Positions 6,238-15,029 are shown, counted from the first letter of the stretch. The stretch: DNA of 18,170 bases from JAAZHK01 sp964536075 (GCA_964536075.1 CAZHWO010000016.1:1-18170); one strand, 5' to 3'. Made by a program: numbers and translations. Notes: generated from the letters alone by a model not told the origin.

Positions 6238-9183
6238 CTACTTTCGTTCTTCGAGTAGGACACTAACCAGTTTAGAAATGCCTGATTCTTGCATTGTAAT
6301 ACCATATAGTGTATCAGCATATTCCATGGTTTTTTTCTTGTGGGTAATAATTAAAAATTGGGTTTTACCACGATAATTATTTAAATATTTACCAAAACGA
6401 TCAACATTAGCTTCATCTAAAGCCGCTTCAATTTCATCAAATAAGCAAAAAGGTACTTGACGAACATTTAAAATAGCAAAGAGTAAAGAAATGGCCGTAA
6501 GCGTTTTTTCTCCACCTGATAATAGAGAAATGGTGGTTAACTTTTTACCTGGAGGCGAAGCAATAATCTCAATACCGGTTTCCAAAATATTATCCGGATT
6601 AGTTAATTTTAAATCCGCTTGACCACCAGCAAACAAATCTTTAAAGACTTTTTTAAATTCCCCCTCAATCTCCTTAAATGTATGGATAAATTCACTAACC
6701 ATTACTTTATCCATCTCTTTAATAATGTCATTTAGTGTTTCACGTGCTTTTTCTAAATCATTTTTCTGTTTAGTTAAAAATTCATATCGTTCATTTACTC
6801 TTTGATAATCTTCAATGGCAGCTAAATTAACCATCCCAATTGTCTTAATATTATTCCGATATAAATTAACTTTTAAACGTGCTTCTTCTTCATCTATTTC
6901 TAATACATAACTATCCCTAGCTTTTTCATAAGTAAGGCTATAATCCTCATTTAAAATATTTAAAAGATTATCCAACTTAACATCTAAACGATTAACCTTT
7001 ATTTCTAATTCCTTTAACTCTTTTTCTTTACCATAGCGAGCACTATTGCCCACTTTTACTTTGCCTTCAAGTTCAATAATAATATTTTGCAATGTTTCTT
7101 TATCATTGTTTAATTGATTAATAGTCAAAATTAATTCATCTTTTTCGTTTATTTTCGCATAATATAAATCAATAATTTTTTCTTCTTCCTTACTTAGGGA
7201 ATCATTAATTACCTGATCTAACGTTTTAAGTTCAAACTCAGTATTTTCTAACTCATCGTGTCTATCTAATAAATCATTATTCTTACTCGTATATAATTCT
7301 TGTTTTTGAACTAATAGCGTATTTAACTCATATATTTTCATCTCATCAATATTTATTGACTGAGCAGTATTCTTTAAATTAATCTCGCTTTTCCTAATTA
7401 CTTCTTCTAACGTTCCAACTCTTCTAATTAAATCTTCTAACTCTTGTTTTTCACTGATAATACTCTTCACCACATTAATACTACCGCCAGTAATCGATCC
7501 GCCGACATGGATAATATCCCCGTTTAAGGATACTACTTTGTATCGCGCATGAATCTTACGACTAATGCGGTTAGCGGCATCAATATCTTTAGCCACAATG
7601 ACATTACCTAACTGATTTAAAATAATATGACGATATATTTCTTCATAACTGACTAAATCTCCTAAAAGACCAAGATAATCAGCATCATCAGTTAAAATCA
7701 TTAGGGTATCTTCATCGATTCCTTTTGGTTTGATAACGGAAAGCGGAAAAAAGGTCGCTCTTCCTAAATTATTATTTTGTAAATAACTAATAGCTTCCTT
7801 AGCATTATTTTCATTATCTACCACAATAAACTGATTACTAGCCGCCATACTTACTTCTAAAGCTTTGCTATAAGTTTTATCAACTGAAAGCAAATTACCA
7901 ATCGTATTATGAATACCCCGTAATTTAGGATTATTTAAAATAGCTTTAACACTGCCATATAAATTACCTCCGCGATTAACATAATCTCTTAAAACTTCTA
8001 TTTTATGTTCAAGTTCCACTCTTTCTCGTTTTTTATCCGTTAAATTCTGCTCTAAAACGGTAAGTTCCACACGTTTATCTTGCATATTTTTGTTTAAACC
8101 CGTGGTTTCTTGTTCTAAAGCCGTTATTTCTTCTTTCAAATGTTCAACTTCATGTCCTAATAAAGTAACCCTATTCTCAATATCTTTATTTTTTTCTTTC
8201 AAAGCTACAATATTATCATAAACTTTACTATCATCAGCTTTATATTTACTTCTTTCCTGAATAATATTTTTCTCACCGTTAATTTTTTCTACTTCTTTAA
8301 CAATATTTAAAAGTAAATTATTTTGATCATTTATGTCTTTTTCCAATAAAATTAATTTATTTTTCTTTTCATCTAACTCAATATCACTTTCATCTTTAGT
8401 GGAAGTAATATCAAATATATCCTTTTCTAATAAAGCAATTTTTTCCTTCGCTTGCTGATATTCATAATTAATATTGGTAATATCCTGAACGGCTAAAGCT
8501 ACCTCGATTTGCTCTAAAGCTTGTTTATTTTTCAAATATAAAGTAGCTTGCTCACTTTGTTCCTTTAAGGGTTCAACCTGATGTTCTAACTCTAAAATAA
8601 TATCACTAATACGAATTAAATTATCATTAGTACGATCTAATTTTCTTAGTGACTCTTCTTTTCTCTTCTTATACTTCAAAACTCCAGCGGCTTCTTCAAA
8701 TATTACTCGCCGATCAGTTGGTGAATTAGAAAGAATTTTACTAATTTCCCCTTGAGAAATAATATTAAAGGCTTCTTTACCAATGCCACTATCTAAAAGA
8801 AGATTAGTAATATCTTTCAAGCGGCATTTTTCGCCGTTTAAAAAATATTCATTTTCTCCCGTACGATATAATCTCCTTTTAATCGAAACTTCTGTATAAG
8901 GAATATTTAAATAATGATCCGTATTATCAAAAATTAAATTAACACTGGCAACATTCAAAGAGGCTCTTGTTTTAGAGCCAGAAAAAACAACATCACTCAT
9001 GCTGTTTTCTCCCCTTAAGGATTTTACTGATTGTTCACCTAGGACAAATCTAACCGCATCAACAACATTACTTTTACCACTACCATTTGGTCCAACAATA
9101 CAAGTTATTCGATCATCTAAAACAATATTTGTTTTATCGGCAAATGATTTAAAACCTGTTGCCACTATTTCCTTTAGGTACAT
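6238..9183 (-). CDS. smc: Chromosome segregation ATPase SMC, short-armed
   Basis: The structural maintenance of chromosomes protein, an ABC-type ATPase that with ScpA and ScpB loads on DNA and extrudes loops to organise and segregate the chromosome. The N-terminal head has GFKSFADKT and Walker A GPNGSGKS (residues 31-38). Long heptad-type coiled coils flank a hinge at about residues 422-565, ending in the glycine-rich HVGGSITGGS. The C-terminal head has the signature LSGGEKTLTA (about 888) and Walker B FCLFDEIEAALDE. At 981 residues it is about 200 shorter than the B. subtilis type, and the loss is spread over both arms. The start is the ATG at 9183 with GGGTG upstream; the GTG at 9192 overlaps that ribosome site. 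No scpA, scpB or ftsY lies in the window. Confidence 0.96.
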   Translation of the reverse strand: MYLKEIVATGFKSFADKTNIVLDDRITCIVGPNGSGKSNVVDAVRFVLGEQSVKSLRGENSMSDVVFSGSKTRASLNVASVNLIFDNTDHYLNIPYTEVSIKRRLYRTGENEYFLNGEKCRLKDITNLLLDSGIGKEAFNIISQGEISKILSNSPTDRRVIFEEAAGVLKYKKRKEESLRKLDRTNDNLIRISDIILELEHQVEPLKEQSEQATLYLKNKQALEQIEVALAVQDITNINYEYQQAKEKIALLEKDIFDITSTKDESDIELDEKKNKLILLEKDINDQNNLLLNIVKEVEKINGEKNIIQERSKYKADDSKVYDNIVALKEKNKDIENRVTLLGHEVEHLKEEITALEQETTGLNKNMQDKRVELTVLEQNLTDKKRERVELEHKIEVLRDYVNRGGNLYGSVKAILNNPKLRGIHNTIGNLLSVDKTYSKALEVSMAASNQFIVVDNENNAKEAISYLQNNNLGRATFFPLSVIKPKGIDEDTLMILTDDADYLGLLGDLVSYEEIYRHIILNQLGNVIVAKDIDAANRISRKIHARYKVVSLNGDIIHVGGSITGGSINVVKSIISEKQELEDLIRRVGTLEEVIRKSEINLKNTAQSINIDEMKIYELNTLLVQKQELYTSKNNDLLDRHDELENTEFELKTLDQVINDSLSKEEEKIIDLYYAKINEKDELILTINQLNNDKETLQNIIIELEGKVKVGNSARYGKEKELKELEIKVNRLDVKLDNLLNILNEDYSLTYEKARDSYVLEIDEEEARLKVNLYRNNIKTIGMVNLAAIEDYQRVNERYEFLTKQKNDLEKARETLNDIIKEMDKVMVSEFIHTFKEIEGEFKKVFKDLFAGGQADLKLTNPDNILETGIEIIASPPGKKLTTISLLSGGEKTLTAISLLFAILNVRQVPFCLFDEIEAALDEANVDRFGKYLNNYRGKTQFLIITHKKKTMEYADTLYGITMQESGISKLVSVLLEERK

Positions 9184-9210
9184 ATGCTTCACCCTACCAT
9201 TTATAAGTTT

Positions 9211-9239
9211 ATTATACTATACTTAGCCGGATGAAACAA
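9211..9239 (-). promoter_or_regulatory. Promoter of the smc operon
   Basis: On the minus strand: -35 TTGTTT (9234-9239), a 17-base spacer, and -10 TATAAT (9211-9216). The smc start codon lies about 20 bases beyond the likely transcription start. Confidence 0.7.
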
Positions 9240-9302
9240 CCTTTTTTAATATAACATTTTCATGCTTTTGTATTTTTCACTTTACTTGTTCCATGGTAAT
9301 TG

Positions 9303-9319
9303 TGCAACAAGTTGTTGCA
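9303..9319. repeat. 17-base palindrome, possible operator
   Basis: TGCAACAA and TTGTTGCA form a perfect inverted repeat around one central base. It lies in the 196-base gap between the NodB-like gene and smc, about 65 bases upstream of the smc -35. A second half-site-like inverted pair (ACTTGTT 9284-9290 with AACAAGT 9306-9312) overlaps it. It has no T-tract, so it is not a terminator. It resembles a dimeric repressor site, but I cannot name the regulator. Confidence 0.4.
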
Positions 9320-9379
9320 TTCTTTGTTAATCAAAACTTATAATAAACATAAAAAGTTAGCAATAGGTTAATTTATATT

Positions 9380-10216
9380 TTAGTTAGTTTCACTTATAAT
9401 ATTATCAAGACGGACAATATTAAAACCTTTTTGATTAATATATTTGATGACTGGACTTAATTCTTTTAATAATTTACTATTGACATCCACATAAATAATT
9501 GAGCCATTGGTAAGACTATTTTTTATTTCAAAATAAGGATGACTATTAATAACAATACTTGGTCTGATCGTATGACGTTTACTTTTATTACAAATATCTA
9601 ATAAATCCTGGTTATCAGTAACTGTCACACAATAATACTTAAGCTTATTATCAATACTGTTTAACATATCAAAACTAAGTAGATAATCTTCATTATATGC
9701 TGGTACAATTAAATGTTTATCATTAATTATTTCCACAATACTTTCAACATCATTAAAAATAAGATTACTATCAACCATAAATAAACCTTCTATTTGGTTA
9801 TCCTCTAATATTTTTAATACTTCTTCTAAATAATTAAGACCATTTAAGCGAAAAATAAAGGCTACATCTTGACGATTAGGATTACCACTTATAATATATT
9901 TATCATAATCACTACCTACTGTAATAGCCGGAAGAATATCTTTATATATAATTAAACTCTTATCAAAATCGCCTAAACGTTTCATATTACTATATGTCTT
10001 ATCCACATCGACTTCTTTACCAACTAAACCAGGAATGATATTATTGTCATCAATAGTCGCACTAACTGGTTCGACAATATAATCATTTTTAATATCTATA
10101 ATCTGCTGCATTAGTTCATCATTCATTTTATAAATGGTACTTATCCTAGCGGTATAATAAAAACTAAACAACACAAGAATAATTACTAGGAAAGCGGAAA
10201 TAACTTTTTTCACCAC
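9380..10216 (-). CDS. Membrane-anchored NodB-fold (polysaccharide deacetylase-like) protein, catalytic motif absent
   Basis: A 278-residue protein with an N-terminal membrane helix (about residues 5-22). An extracytoplasmic stretch contains IPGLVGKEVDVDKTYSNM (61-78), and the C-terminal domain has the NodB polysaccharide-deacetylase layout: a first strand VAFIFRLNG (118-126), then LKILEDNQIEGLFMV in the place of the usual helix and FFV strand. Active deacetylases have DD after the first strand, in TFDDGP. Here the place is taken by FRLNG, and no clear HxxxH metal site is visible. It is therefore probably a non-enzymatic or altered wall protein. Two GTG codons (10216, 10213) both suit a GGTGAT ribosome site. 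A TATAAT lies at 10233-10238, without a good -35. It sits directly downstream of the operon A terminator. Confidence 0.7.
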   Translation of the reverse strand: MVKKVISAFLVIILVLFSFYYTARISTIYKMNDELMQQIIDIKNDYIVEPVSATIDDNNIIPGLVGKEVDVDKTYSNMKRLGDFDKSLIIYKDILPAITVGSDYDKYIISGNPNRQDVAFIFRLNGLNYLEEVLKILEDNQIEGLFMVDSNLIFNDVESIVEIINDKHLIVPAYNEDYLLSFDMLNSIDNKLKYYCVTVTDNQDLLDICNKSKRHTIRPSIVINSHPYFEIKNSLTNGSIIYVDVNSKLLKELSPVIKYINQKGFNIVRLDNIISETN

Positions 10217-10240
10217 TGATTATCACCAATAAATTATATG

Positions 10241-10272
10241 AAACAAAAAAGAAATAATTATTAAATTATTTC
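10241..10272 (-). terminator. Intrinsic terminator of operon A
   Basis: A nine-base-pair stem (GAAATAATT against AATTATTTC) with a four-base loop. Read on the minus strand it is followed by TTTTTTG. It contains the TAA stop of the cohesin gene. Confidence 0.8.
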
Positions 10273-12045
10273 CTCATCATCATGATTAATTTTATTAACA
10301 GGAAACTCTAATGTATGTTCTAAATTTATATTGGGATTTACAATAGGAGTAGGTGTCTGATTAATTGGAGCAGGATTATTAAATTGATTATTAGTTGATA
10401 AACCAACAGGTCGTGGATAAGTAATAGGCGTAGTTAGACTTTTTTTCTTTTTATGAGCTTTAACAATGATTAAAATAATTATTAATACTAATACTAAAGA
10501 ACCTATGCCTATATATATAAACAAAGTAAGATTATCTTGAACCTTAATATTGATTTGATATTCCCGACTACTACCTTCTTCACTCGTCACAATAATTCTT
10601 ATAACACTACCATTAGATAAATCCGTATTATCAATTATTTTAACTTTAGAAGTCTTTTCTTCTGGAAGAGCCGTAATATCTAAAGCTTTTTCTTTTTTTA
10701 TGGTCAGATTATACTCTAACGTTTTTTTATTAAAATTAAGATTATAACCACCCACTGATAAACTCTTTAAATAACTGTTATTAGATAAAGTAGCGGCCCC
10801 TTCTTCCTGTCTGGTCACAATTATTTTATATTCCTTAACCGTCTCATTTTCCGCTGTTACCTTAATTAAAATTGTATTATCACCAACAATGAAGTTATCA
10901 TTTCCTGTTACTTCTACTTTGGCTTTAGGATCACTGGCTTCATAAGTAACATCCATCTTGGTAATATTATAAGGTACTGTCGTTTTATATTCTAATATAT
11001 CCTTTTGAAAATTAAGGGTTCCGGAAGAGATAGTTAATGTTTTTAAAGTATTAACGGCACTTCGAGGATCTTCTTTAGTAACTTTCAAAGTATAAGTCTT
11101 GGTTTCCCCTTTTTCATTATTAACTTTGATTAAAATATCATTATTTCCAACATTTAAATTAACTGTTCGTGGTCCATAACCAGAAACAAATGAAGCTTTA
11201 CTATCTGCTAAAGAAGCCCCAACCGTCATACTAGTTATATCTTTACCAACAGTCAAAGTATAACTAGTAGTAGCGGCATTAAAATTAATTGTTCCACTAC
11301 TTACTGTCAAACTACTTAAATTATTATTAGTACTTCGATTATCGGGTCTTGTTACATTAATGGTATAAGTCTTAGTTGTTCCAGCTTCACTTGTAACAAC
11401 TATATTAAATGCATTAGCTCCATAATTTAAAGTCTTACTTCCGGTTCCAGCTACAGTTGCGGCACTATCGGTTGCTGTTGCCGATATTGTTGCACTAGCA
11501 CTATCTATTGTCACATTATAACTCGTAGTACTAGCATTGAAACTTATTGTTCCCCCACTTATTGATAAACTTGATAAGGTATTTACGGTTGATTGAACTC
11601 TAACTGTTATTGATCCTCCGGTTACACCTGCTATGGCATTACCACTTTCATCAGTACAAGTAGGATTATTAATACTAATCGTGGTATTACCAGCTGGAGC
11701 AGTACTTTTAGCTGTAAACGATAAGGTATATAAAGTTACTGGAGAGGAAGATATTAAATTACTAAATGTTATATCACCAACCGCAAAATTATTCATAGTA
11801 CTAAATTCTGACCAACCAATAATTTTAGTAGCTGAATTTAGTGTTAACACATTCGTATCATATACTAAGGTTCCATCTACTGCTGATACTTTTGTTGAAG
11901 AGCTAGCTCCCTCCACAATGATATTAACATTCTTGGTCTGACCTGGACCAATACCTGTTAATCCTGATGGTTTAACACTTAAGGCTTTAACATTAGTTGT
12001 TAAAATAAATAAGCCTATTATTAATAATATTATTATCTTTTTCAT
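10261..12045 (-). CDS. Cohesin protein A: cohesin, four cadherin-like domains, membrane anchor, cytoplasmic tail
   Basis: A 594-residue surface protein. Order: signal peptide (1-21); cohesin-like beta-sandwich (about 22-150), with PGQTKNVNIIVEG, DGTLVYDTNVLTL, VTLYTLSFTAKSTAPAG and GGSITV matching the strand pattern of cohesins; four cadherin-like beta-sandwich domains of the PF12733 type (about 155-233, 241-323, 331-411, 424-502), each starting with a LSSLSIS-like strand and ending in KTYTINV-like; a membrane helix (506-528); KKKK; and a Pro/Asn-rich tail of about 60 residues ending HDDEEII. Cohesins bind dockerins, and the gene directly upstream ends in one, its stop two bases before this start. 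The likely role is a membrane receptor that holds dockerin-tagged proteins outside the cell. The cohesin call rests on pattern reading, not a profile search. Confidence 0.8.
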   Translation of the reverse strand: MKKIIILLIIGLFILTTNVKALSVKPSGLTGIGPGQTKNVNIIVEGASSSTKVSAVDGTLVYDTNVLTLNSATKIIGWSEFSTMNNFAVGDITFSNLISSSPVTLYTLSFTAKSTAPAGNTTISINNPTCTDESGNAIAGVTGGSITVRVQSTVNTLSSLSISGGTISFNASTTSYNVTIDSASATISATATDSAATVAGTGSKTLNYGANAFNIVVTSEAGTTKTYTINVTRPDNRSTNNNLSSLTVSSGTINFNAATTSYTLTVGKDITSMTVGASLADSKASFVSGYGPRTVNLNVGNNDILIKVNNEKGETKTYTLKVTKEDPRSAVNTLKTLTISSGTLNFQKDILEYKTTVPYNITKMDVTYEASDPKAKVEVTGNDNFIVGDNTILIKVTAENETVKEYKIIVTRQEEGAATLSNNSYLKSLSVGGYNLNFNKKTLEYNLTIKKEKALDITALPEEKTSKVKIIDNTDLSNGSVIRIIVTSEEGSSREYQINIKVQDNLTLFIYIGIGSLVLVLIIILIIVKAHKKKKSLTTPITYPRPVGLSTNNQFNNPAPINQTPTPIVNPNINLEHTLEFPVNKINHDDEEII

Positions 12046-12047
12046 TA

Positions 12048-15029
12048 TTAATCTTCTCCTTTATATACTTGATGAGCCAAAGTCATTATATCTGATAATA
12101 AATAATTTCCATCACCATTATAATCAGCCGATACTAAATAGGCACCAACTAATTTTGTTTGATCCTTATAAACATAATTAGCTATTTTCATAATATCTGT
12201 TAATGTTAAAGTGCCACTTCCATCAACATCACCTTTAACCGATACTGTATAATCATAATAACTATTATCACTAAAGGTTATCCTTAATTTATCTCCTGTT
12301 TTTAAATTGGCCGTATCCAATATACTATTATTATTTTTATCTAGTTTTGATATTGTTCCTCCAGTAACCGTTATACCATTTAAACTACTTACCTTACTAC
12401 CTACTGTTATGCCTTTAATTATTCCTTTATTCATATCTAAATTACTACTTAAAGTCCCTGGATTTAGCTTAGCTATATTATACTCTTTTATAGTTGTTCC
12501 TTCGTATTTTATTACTAACTTACCACTAGTCATTTCTTTAGTACAATTACTTACGGTTATATTATTCAAAATATCCGTATTATCATCATCAGGATTAACA
12601 ATGACATTATTTTGATTTAAATCGTAGGTACTAGAGTTATAGCTAACTATATCATATTCTTTTAAAACCGTATCACCATATTTTATCTGTAACTTATTAC
12701 CACTGATATTCTTTGTTCCATTTATCACCGTTATATTATCTAAGTTAACGGATCCTGTCCCTACATTAATATAGTTTTGATTTAAATCGTAGGTACTAGA
12801 GTTATAGCTAACTATATCATATTCTTTTAAAACCGTATCACCATATTTTATCTGTAACTTATTACCACTGATATTCTTTGTTCCATTTATCACCGTTATA
12901 TTATCTAAGTTAACGGGTCCTGTACCTGCATTAATATAATTTTGATTTAAATCGTAGGTACTAGAGTTATAGCTAACTATATCATATTCTTCAACTAAAA
13001 TATCTTCATCTTTTAGTTGCAGTTTATTGCCACTTATAGAACCTGTTCCTATTGGTATAGTAACATTATCAAGAATGGTATTACCTGTATCTGTTCCTGT
13101 AAATATATAACCATCACTTTTATTTATATTATATTTACTTGATGTTATATCAAATACTTTGATAGTTCCAGACATACTTGTGGTATAAACGGAATTATCT
13201 TTAAAAGTACCAGTTATATTTGTTGTTCCTGTAGCTAGTCCATTTATTGAGCCACTACTATAACTAGCTATAGATAAATCAGCAATAGTATAAGTTATAG
13301 GAAAAGCACTTGGTAATATTACATCTGATTTGGTACTAGTATCTTTAATTATTCTTACTGTTCCTAGACTAAGAGGATTATTATATAAAAGCAAATAGGT
13401 TAATAACGGATTATGACTTAAATCAATACTACTTAGGTTGTTATTATGTAAATCTAAATCGGTTAGAACAGGATTATGACTTAAATCAATACTACTTAGG
13501 TTGTTATTATCTAAATCTAAAGTGGTTAAAGCAGTGTTTGCACTTACATCAATACTACTTAGATTATTAAAAGATATACCTAAATTTGTTAGGGCAGTAT
13601 TATTACTTAAATTTATACTACTTAGATTATTATCAGATAAATTTAAATTTGTTAGGGCGGTGTTCGCACTTAAATCAATGCTACTTAGGTGATTACTATA
13701 TAAATCTAAAGAAGTTAAAGCGGTATTAGCACTTAAATTGATACTACCTAAATTATTATTATATAACCTTAAATTGGTTAATTTAGTGTTAGTACTTAAA
13801 TTGATACTATCTAGATAGTTATCATTTAACCATAAATATTTTAATTTGGTATTGTGATTTAAATCAATACTACTTATATTGTTACCTACAATATATAAAT
13901 CAGTTAAAGCGGTATTAGCACTTAAATCGATACTACTTATATTATTATATTGTAAATTTAAATAGGTTAATGATACTAACTTTTCTATACCTTGGGCATT
14001 TGATATTTTATCTGCCTCTGCTTTGACAGAATTATCACATGATAGGCTAGTTTTAGTTTGCAATTGGGTATCAGTTAAATCGGTTGTATATGGCAATGAA
14101 GTATCATTTTCATCATTATATTCATCTACTACACATTTATAGAAATTGTAATCAGCAAAAGAACTGGAATTATATAATTTTATTGCCAGACTTTGTAATA
14201 CTGTAGTTCCTGATAATACTTTTAATATAAAGCCATCTTCTATATTACCGCTTGTTACCTTCGTATCACCATTATATATTTCTAAAGTTAAATTATTCAC
14301 AGTTATTTCATTTAAAAAGCCATTAACCGTTGGAATATTACTATTATAAAATATTGAACTGTTATATACATATTGTATATTTGATGAGACTGTTAACGTT
14401 CTACTATTTCCAAAATCAATATCATTTAGACGGAATTGTTTACCATTAAGTAGGTTTATAATGTTCGTATTTAGTTTTATACTACTTATGTTATTATTTG
14501 ATAAATTAAAAGATATTAATAATATATTACTACTTAAATCAATACTACTTAGGTTATTATAAGATAAATCTAAATAAGTTAAAGCTGCATTGTTACTTAA
14601 ATCTATACTACTTAGGTTATTATCATTTAAATATAAATAAGTTAAAGCTGTATTGTGACTTAAATCTATACTACTTAGGTTGTGAAATCTTATATCTAAA
14701 TAAGTTAATAATGTTAACTTTTCTATACCTTGGATATTTGATATTTTATCTACTCTTTTTTTATTCAAACCATAACATGATAAACTAGTTATCGTTTGTA
14801 ACTGGACATCCGTTAAATTGGTTGTATATGGCAATGAAGTATCATTTTCATCATTATATTCATCTACTACACATTTATAGAAATTATAATCGGTAAAAGC
14901 TGGATTAGCGGGAGTTTCAGCTAAAGTTTTAGTACTTGTCATCATTATTAAACTTATGAATACTAAAGTTATAATATATAAAGTATTCTTTAATATTCTT
15001 AGTTGTTTTTGATAATTTAATTTTTTCAT
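12048..15029 (-). CDS. Secreted LRR-dockerin protein A
   Basis: A 993-residue secreted modular protein. Order: signal peptide (to about 38); a cap module starting with YNFYKCVVDEYND; LRR block 1 (about 107-188, 21-residue units with SSIDLS); a spacer; a second copy of the cap (about 291-350); LRR block 2 (about 352-553, nine full units plus a partial one); an Ig-like segment (INGLATGTTNITGTF, about 595-610); about four 55-residue beta-rich repeats (about 640-860); a pre-dockerin domain; and a C-terminal dockerin (933-993). The dockerin has two calcium loops, DVDGSGTLTLTD and DYNGDGNYLLSD, each followed by a helix. The LRRs are probably the ligand-binding part. AGGAGG precedes the ATG. It is co-transcribed with cohesin A. 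No catalytic domain is seen. Confidence 0.88.
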   Translation of the reverse strand: MKKLNYQKQLRILKNTLYIITLVFISLIMMTSTKTLAETPANPAFTDYNFYKCVVDEYNDENDTSLPYTTNLTDVQLQTITSLSCYGLNKKRVDKISNIQGIEKLTLLTYLDIRFHNLSSIDLSHNTALTYLYLNDNNLSSIDLSNNAALTYLDLSYNNLSSIDLSSNILLISFNLSNNNISSIKLNTNIINLLNGKQFRLNDIDFGNSRTLTVSSNIQYVYNSSIFYNSNIPTVNGFLNEITVNNLTLEIYNGDTKVTSGNIEDGFILKVLSGTTVLQSLAIKLYNSSSFADYNFYKCVVDEYNDENDTSLPYTTDLTDTQLQTKTSLSCDNSVKAEADKISNAQGIEKLVSLTYLNLQYNNISSIDLSANTALTDLYIVGNNISSIDLNHNTKLKYLWLNDNYLDSINLSTNTKLTNLRLYNNNLGSINLSANTALTSLDLYSNHLSSIDLSANTALTNLNLSDNNLSSINLSNNTALTNLGISFNNLSSIDVSANTALTTLDLDNNNLSSIDLSHNPVLTDLDLHNNNLSSIDLSHNPLLTYLLLYNNPLSLGTVRIIKDTSTKSDVILPSAFPITYTIADLSIASYSSGSINGLATGTTNITGTFKDNSVYTTSMSGTIKVFDITSSKYNINKSDGYIFTGTDTGNTILDNVTIPIGTGSISGNKLQLKDEDILVEEYDIVSYNSSTYDLNQNYINAGTGPVNLDNITVINGTKNISGNKLQIKYGDTVLKEYDIVSYNSSTYDLNQNYINVGTGSVNLDNITVINGTKNISGNKLQIKYGDTVLKEYDIVSYNSSTYDLNQNNVIVNPDDDNTDILNNITVSNCTKEMTSGKLVIKYEGTTIKEYNIAKLNPGTLSSNLDMNKGIIKGITVGSKVSSLNGITVTGGTISKLDKNNNSILDTANLKTGDKLRITFSDNSYYDYTVSVKGDVDGSGTLTLTDIMKIANYVYKDQTKLVGAYLVSADYNGDGNYLLSDIMTLAHQVYKGED
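12051..12233 (-). other. Dockerin domain of LRR protein A
   Basis: The last 61 residues form a type I-like dockerin. The first loop has Asp1, Asp3, Ser5, Thr9 and Asp12; the second has Asp1, Asn3, Asp5 and Asp12. Positions 10-11, the partner-recognition positions in known type I dockerins, are Leu-Thr and Leu-Ser. The final YKGE codons also serve as ribosome site for the cohesin gene. Confidence 0.85.
12610..13010 (-). repeat. 165-bp tandem repeats in LRR-dockerin gene A
   Basis: The same block starting TTTTGATTTAAATCG on the plus strand recurs at 12610, 12775 and 12940, exactly 165 bases apart. The first two copies are nearly identical at the DNA level, and the third diverges after about 55 bases. 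Each encodes a 55-residue beta-rich unit with NLDNITVINGTK and KLQIKYGDTVLKEYDIVSY. Diverged protein-level copies flank the array on both sides. Confidence 0.9.
13370..13972 (-). repeat. LRR block 2 of protein A (63-bp units)
   Basis: Nine full 21-residue leucine-rich repeats plus a partial last unit, of the form LTxLxLxxNNLSSIDLSxNTA, encoded by 63-base units. The DNA copies vary more than the 165-bp repeats, suggesting an older array. Confidence 0.85.
14082..14147 (-). repeat. 66-bp direct repeat, copy 2 (second LRR cap module)
   Basis: These 66 bases are identical to 14820-14885 in the same gene, in the same orientation and 738 bases apart. They encode the core of the YNFYKCVVDEYND...SLPYTT cap that precedes each LRR block. 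Confidence 0.9.
14465..14708 (-). repeat. LRR block 1 of protein A
   Basis: About four 21-residue leucine-rich repeats of the same SSIDLS type as block 2, including NLSSIDLSHNTALTYLYLND. The last unit degenerates into ISSIKLNTN. Confidence 0.8.
14820..14885 (-). repeat. 66-bp direct repeat, copy 1 (first LRR cap module)
   Basis: Identical to 14082-14147. It shows that the cap plus LRR unit was duplicated within the gene, or that the caps are kept alike by recombination. Confidence 0.9.

Noticed and set aside
9303..9319. Terminator at the 17-base palindrome
   Set aside because: There is no T-tract on either side, and the one-base centre cannot form a normal hairpin loop.
9320..9380. Terminator after the NodB-like gene
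   Set aside because: I found only A/T-rich sequence and short imperfect repeats, with no convincing stem followed by T.
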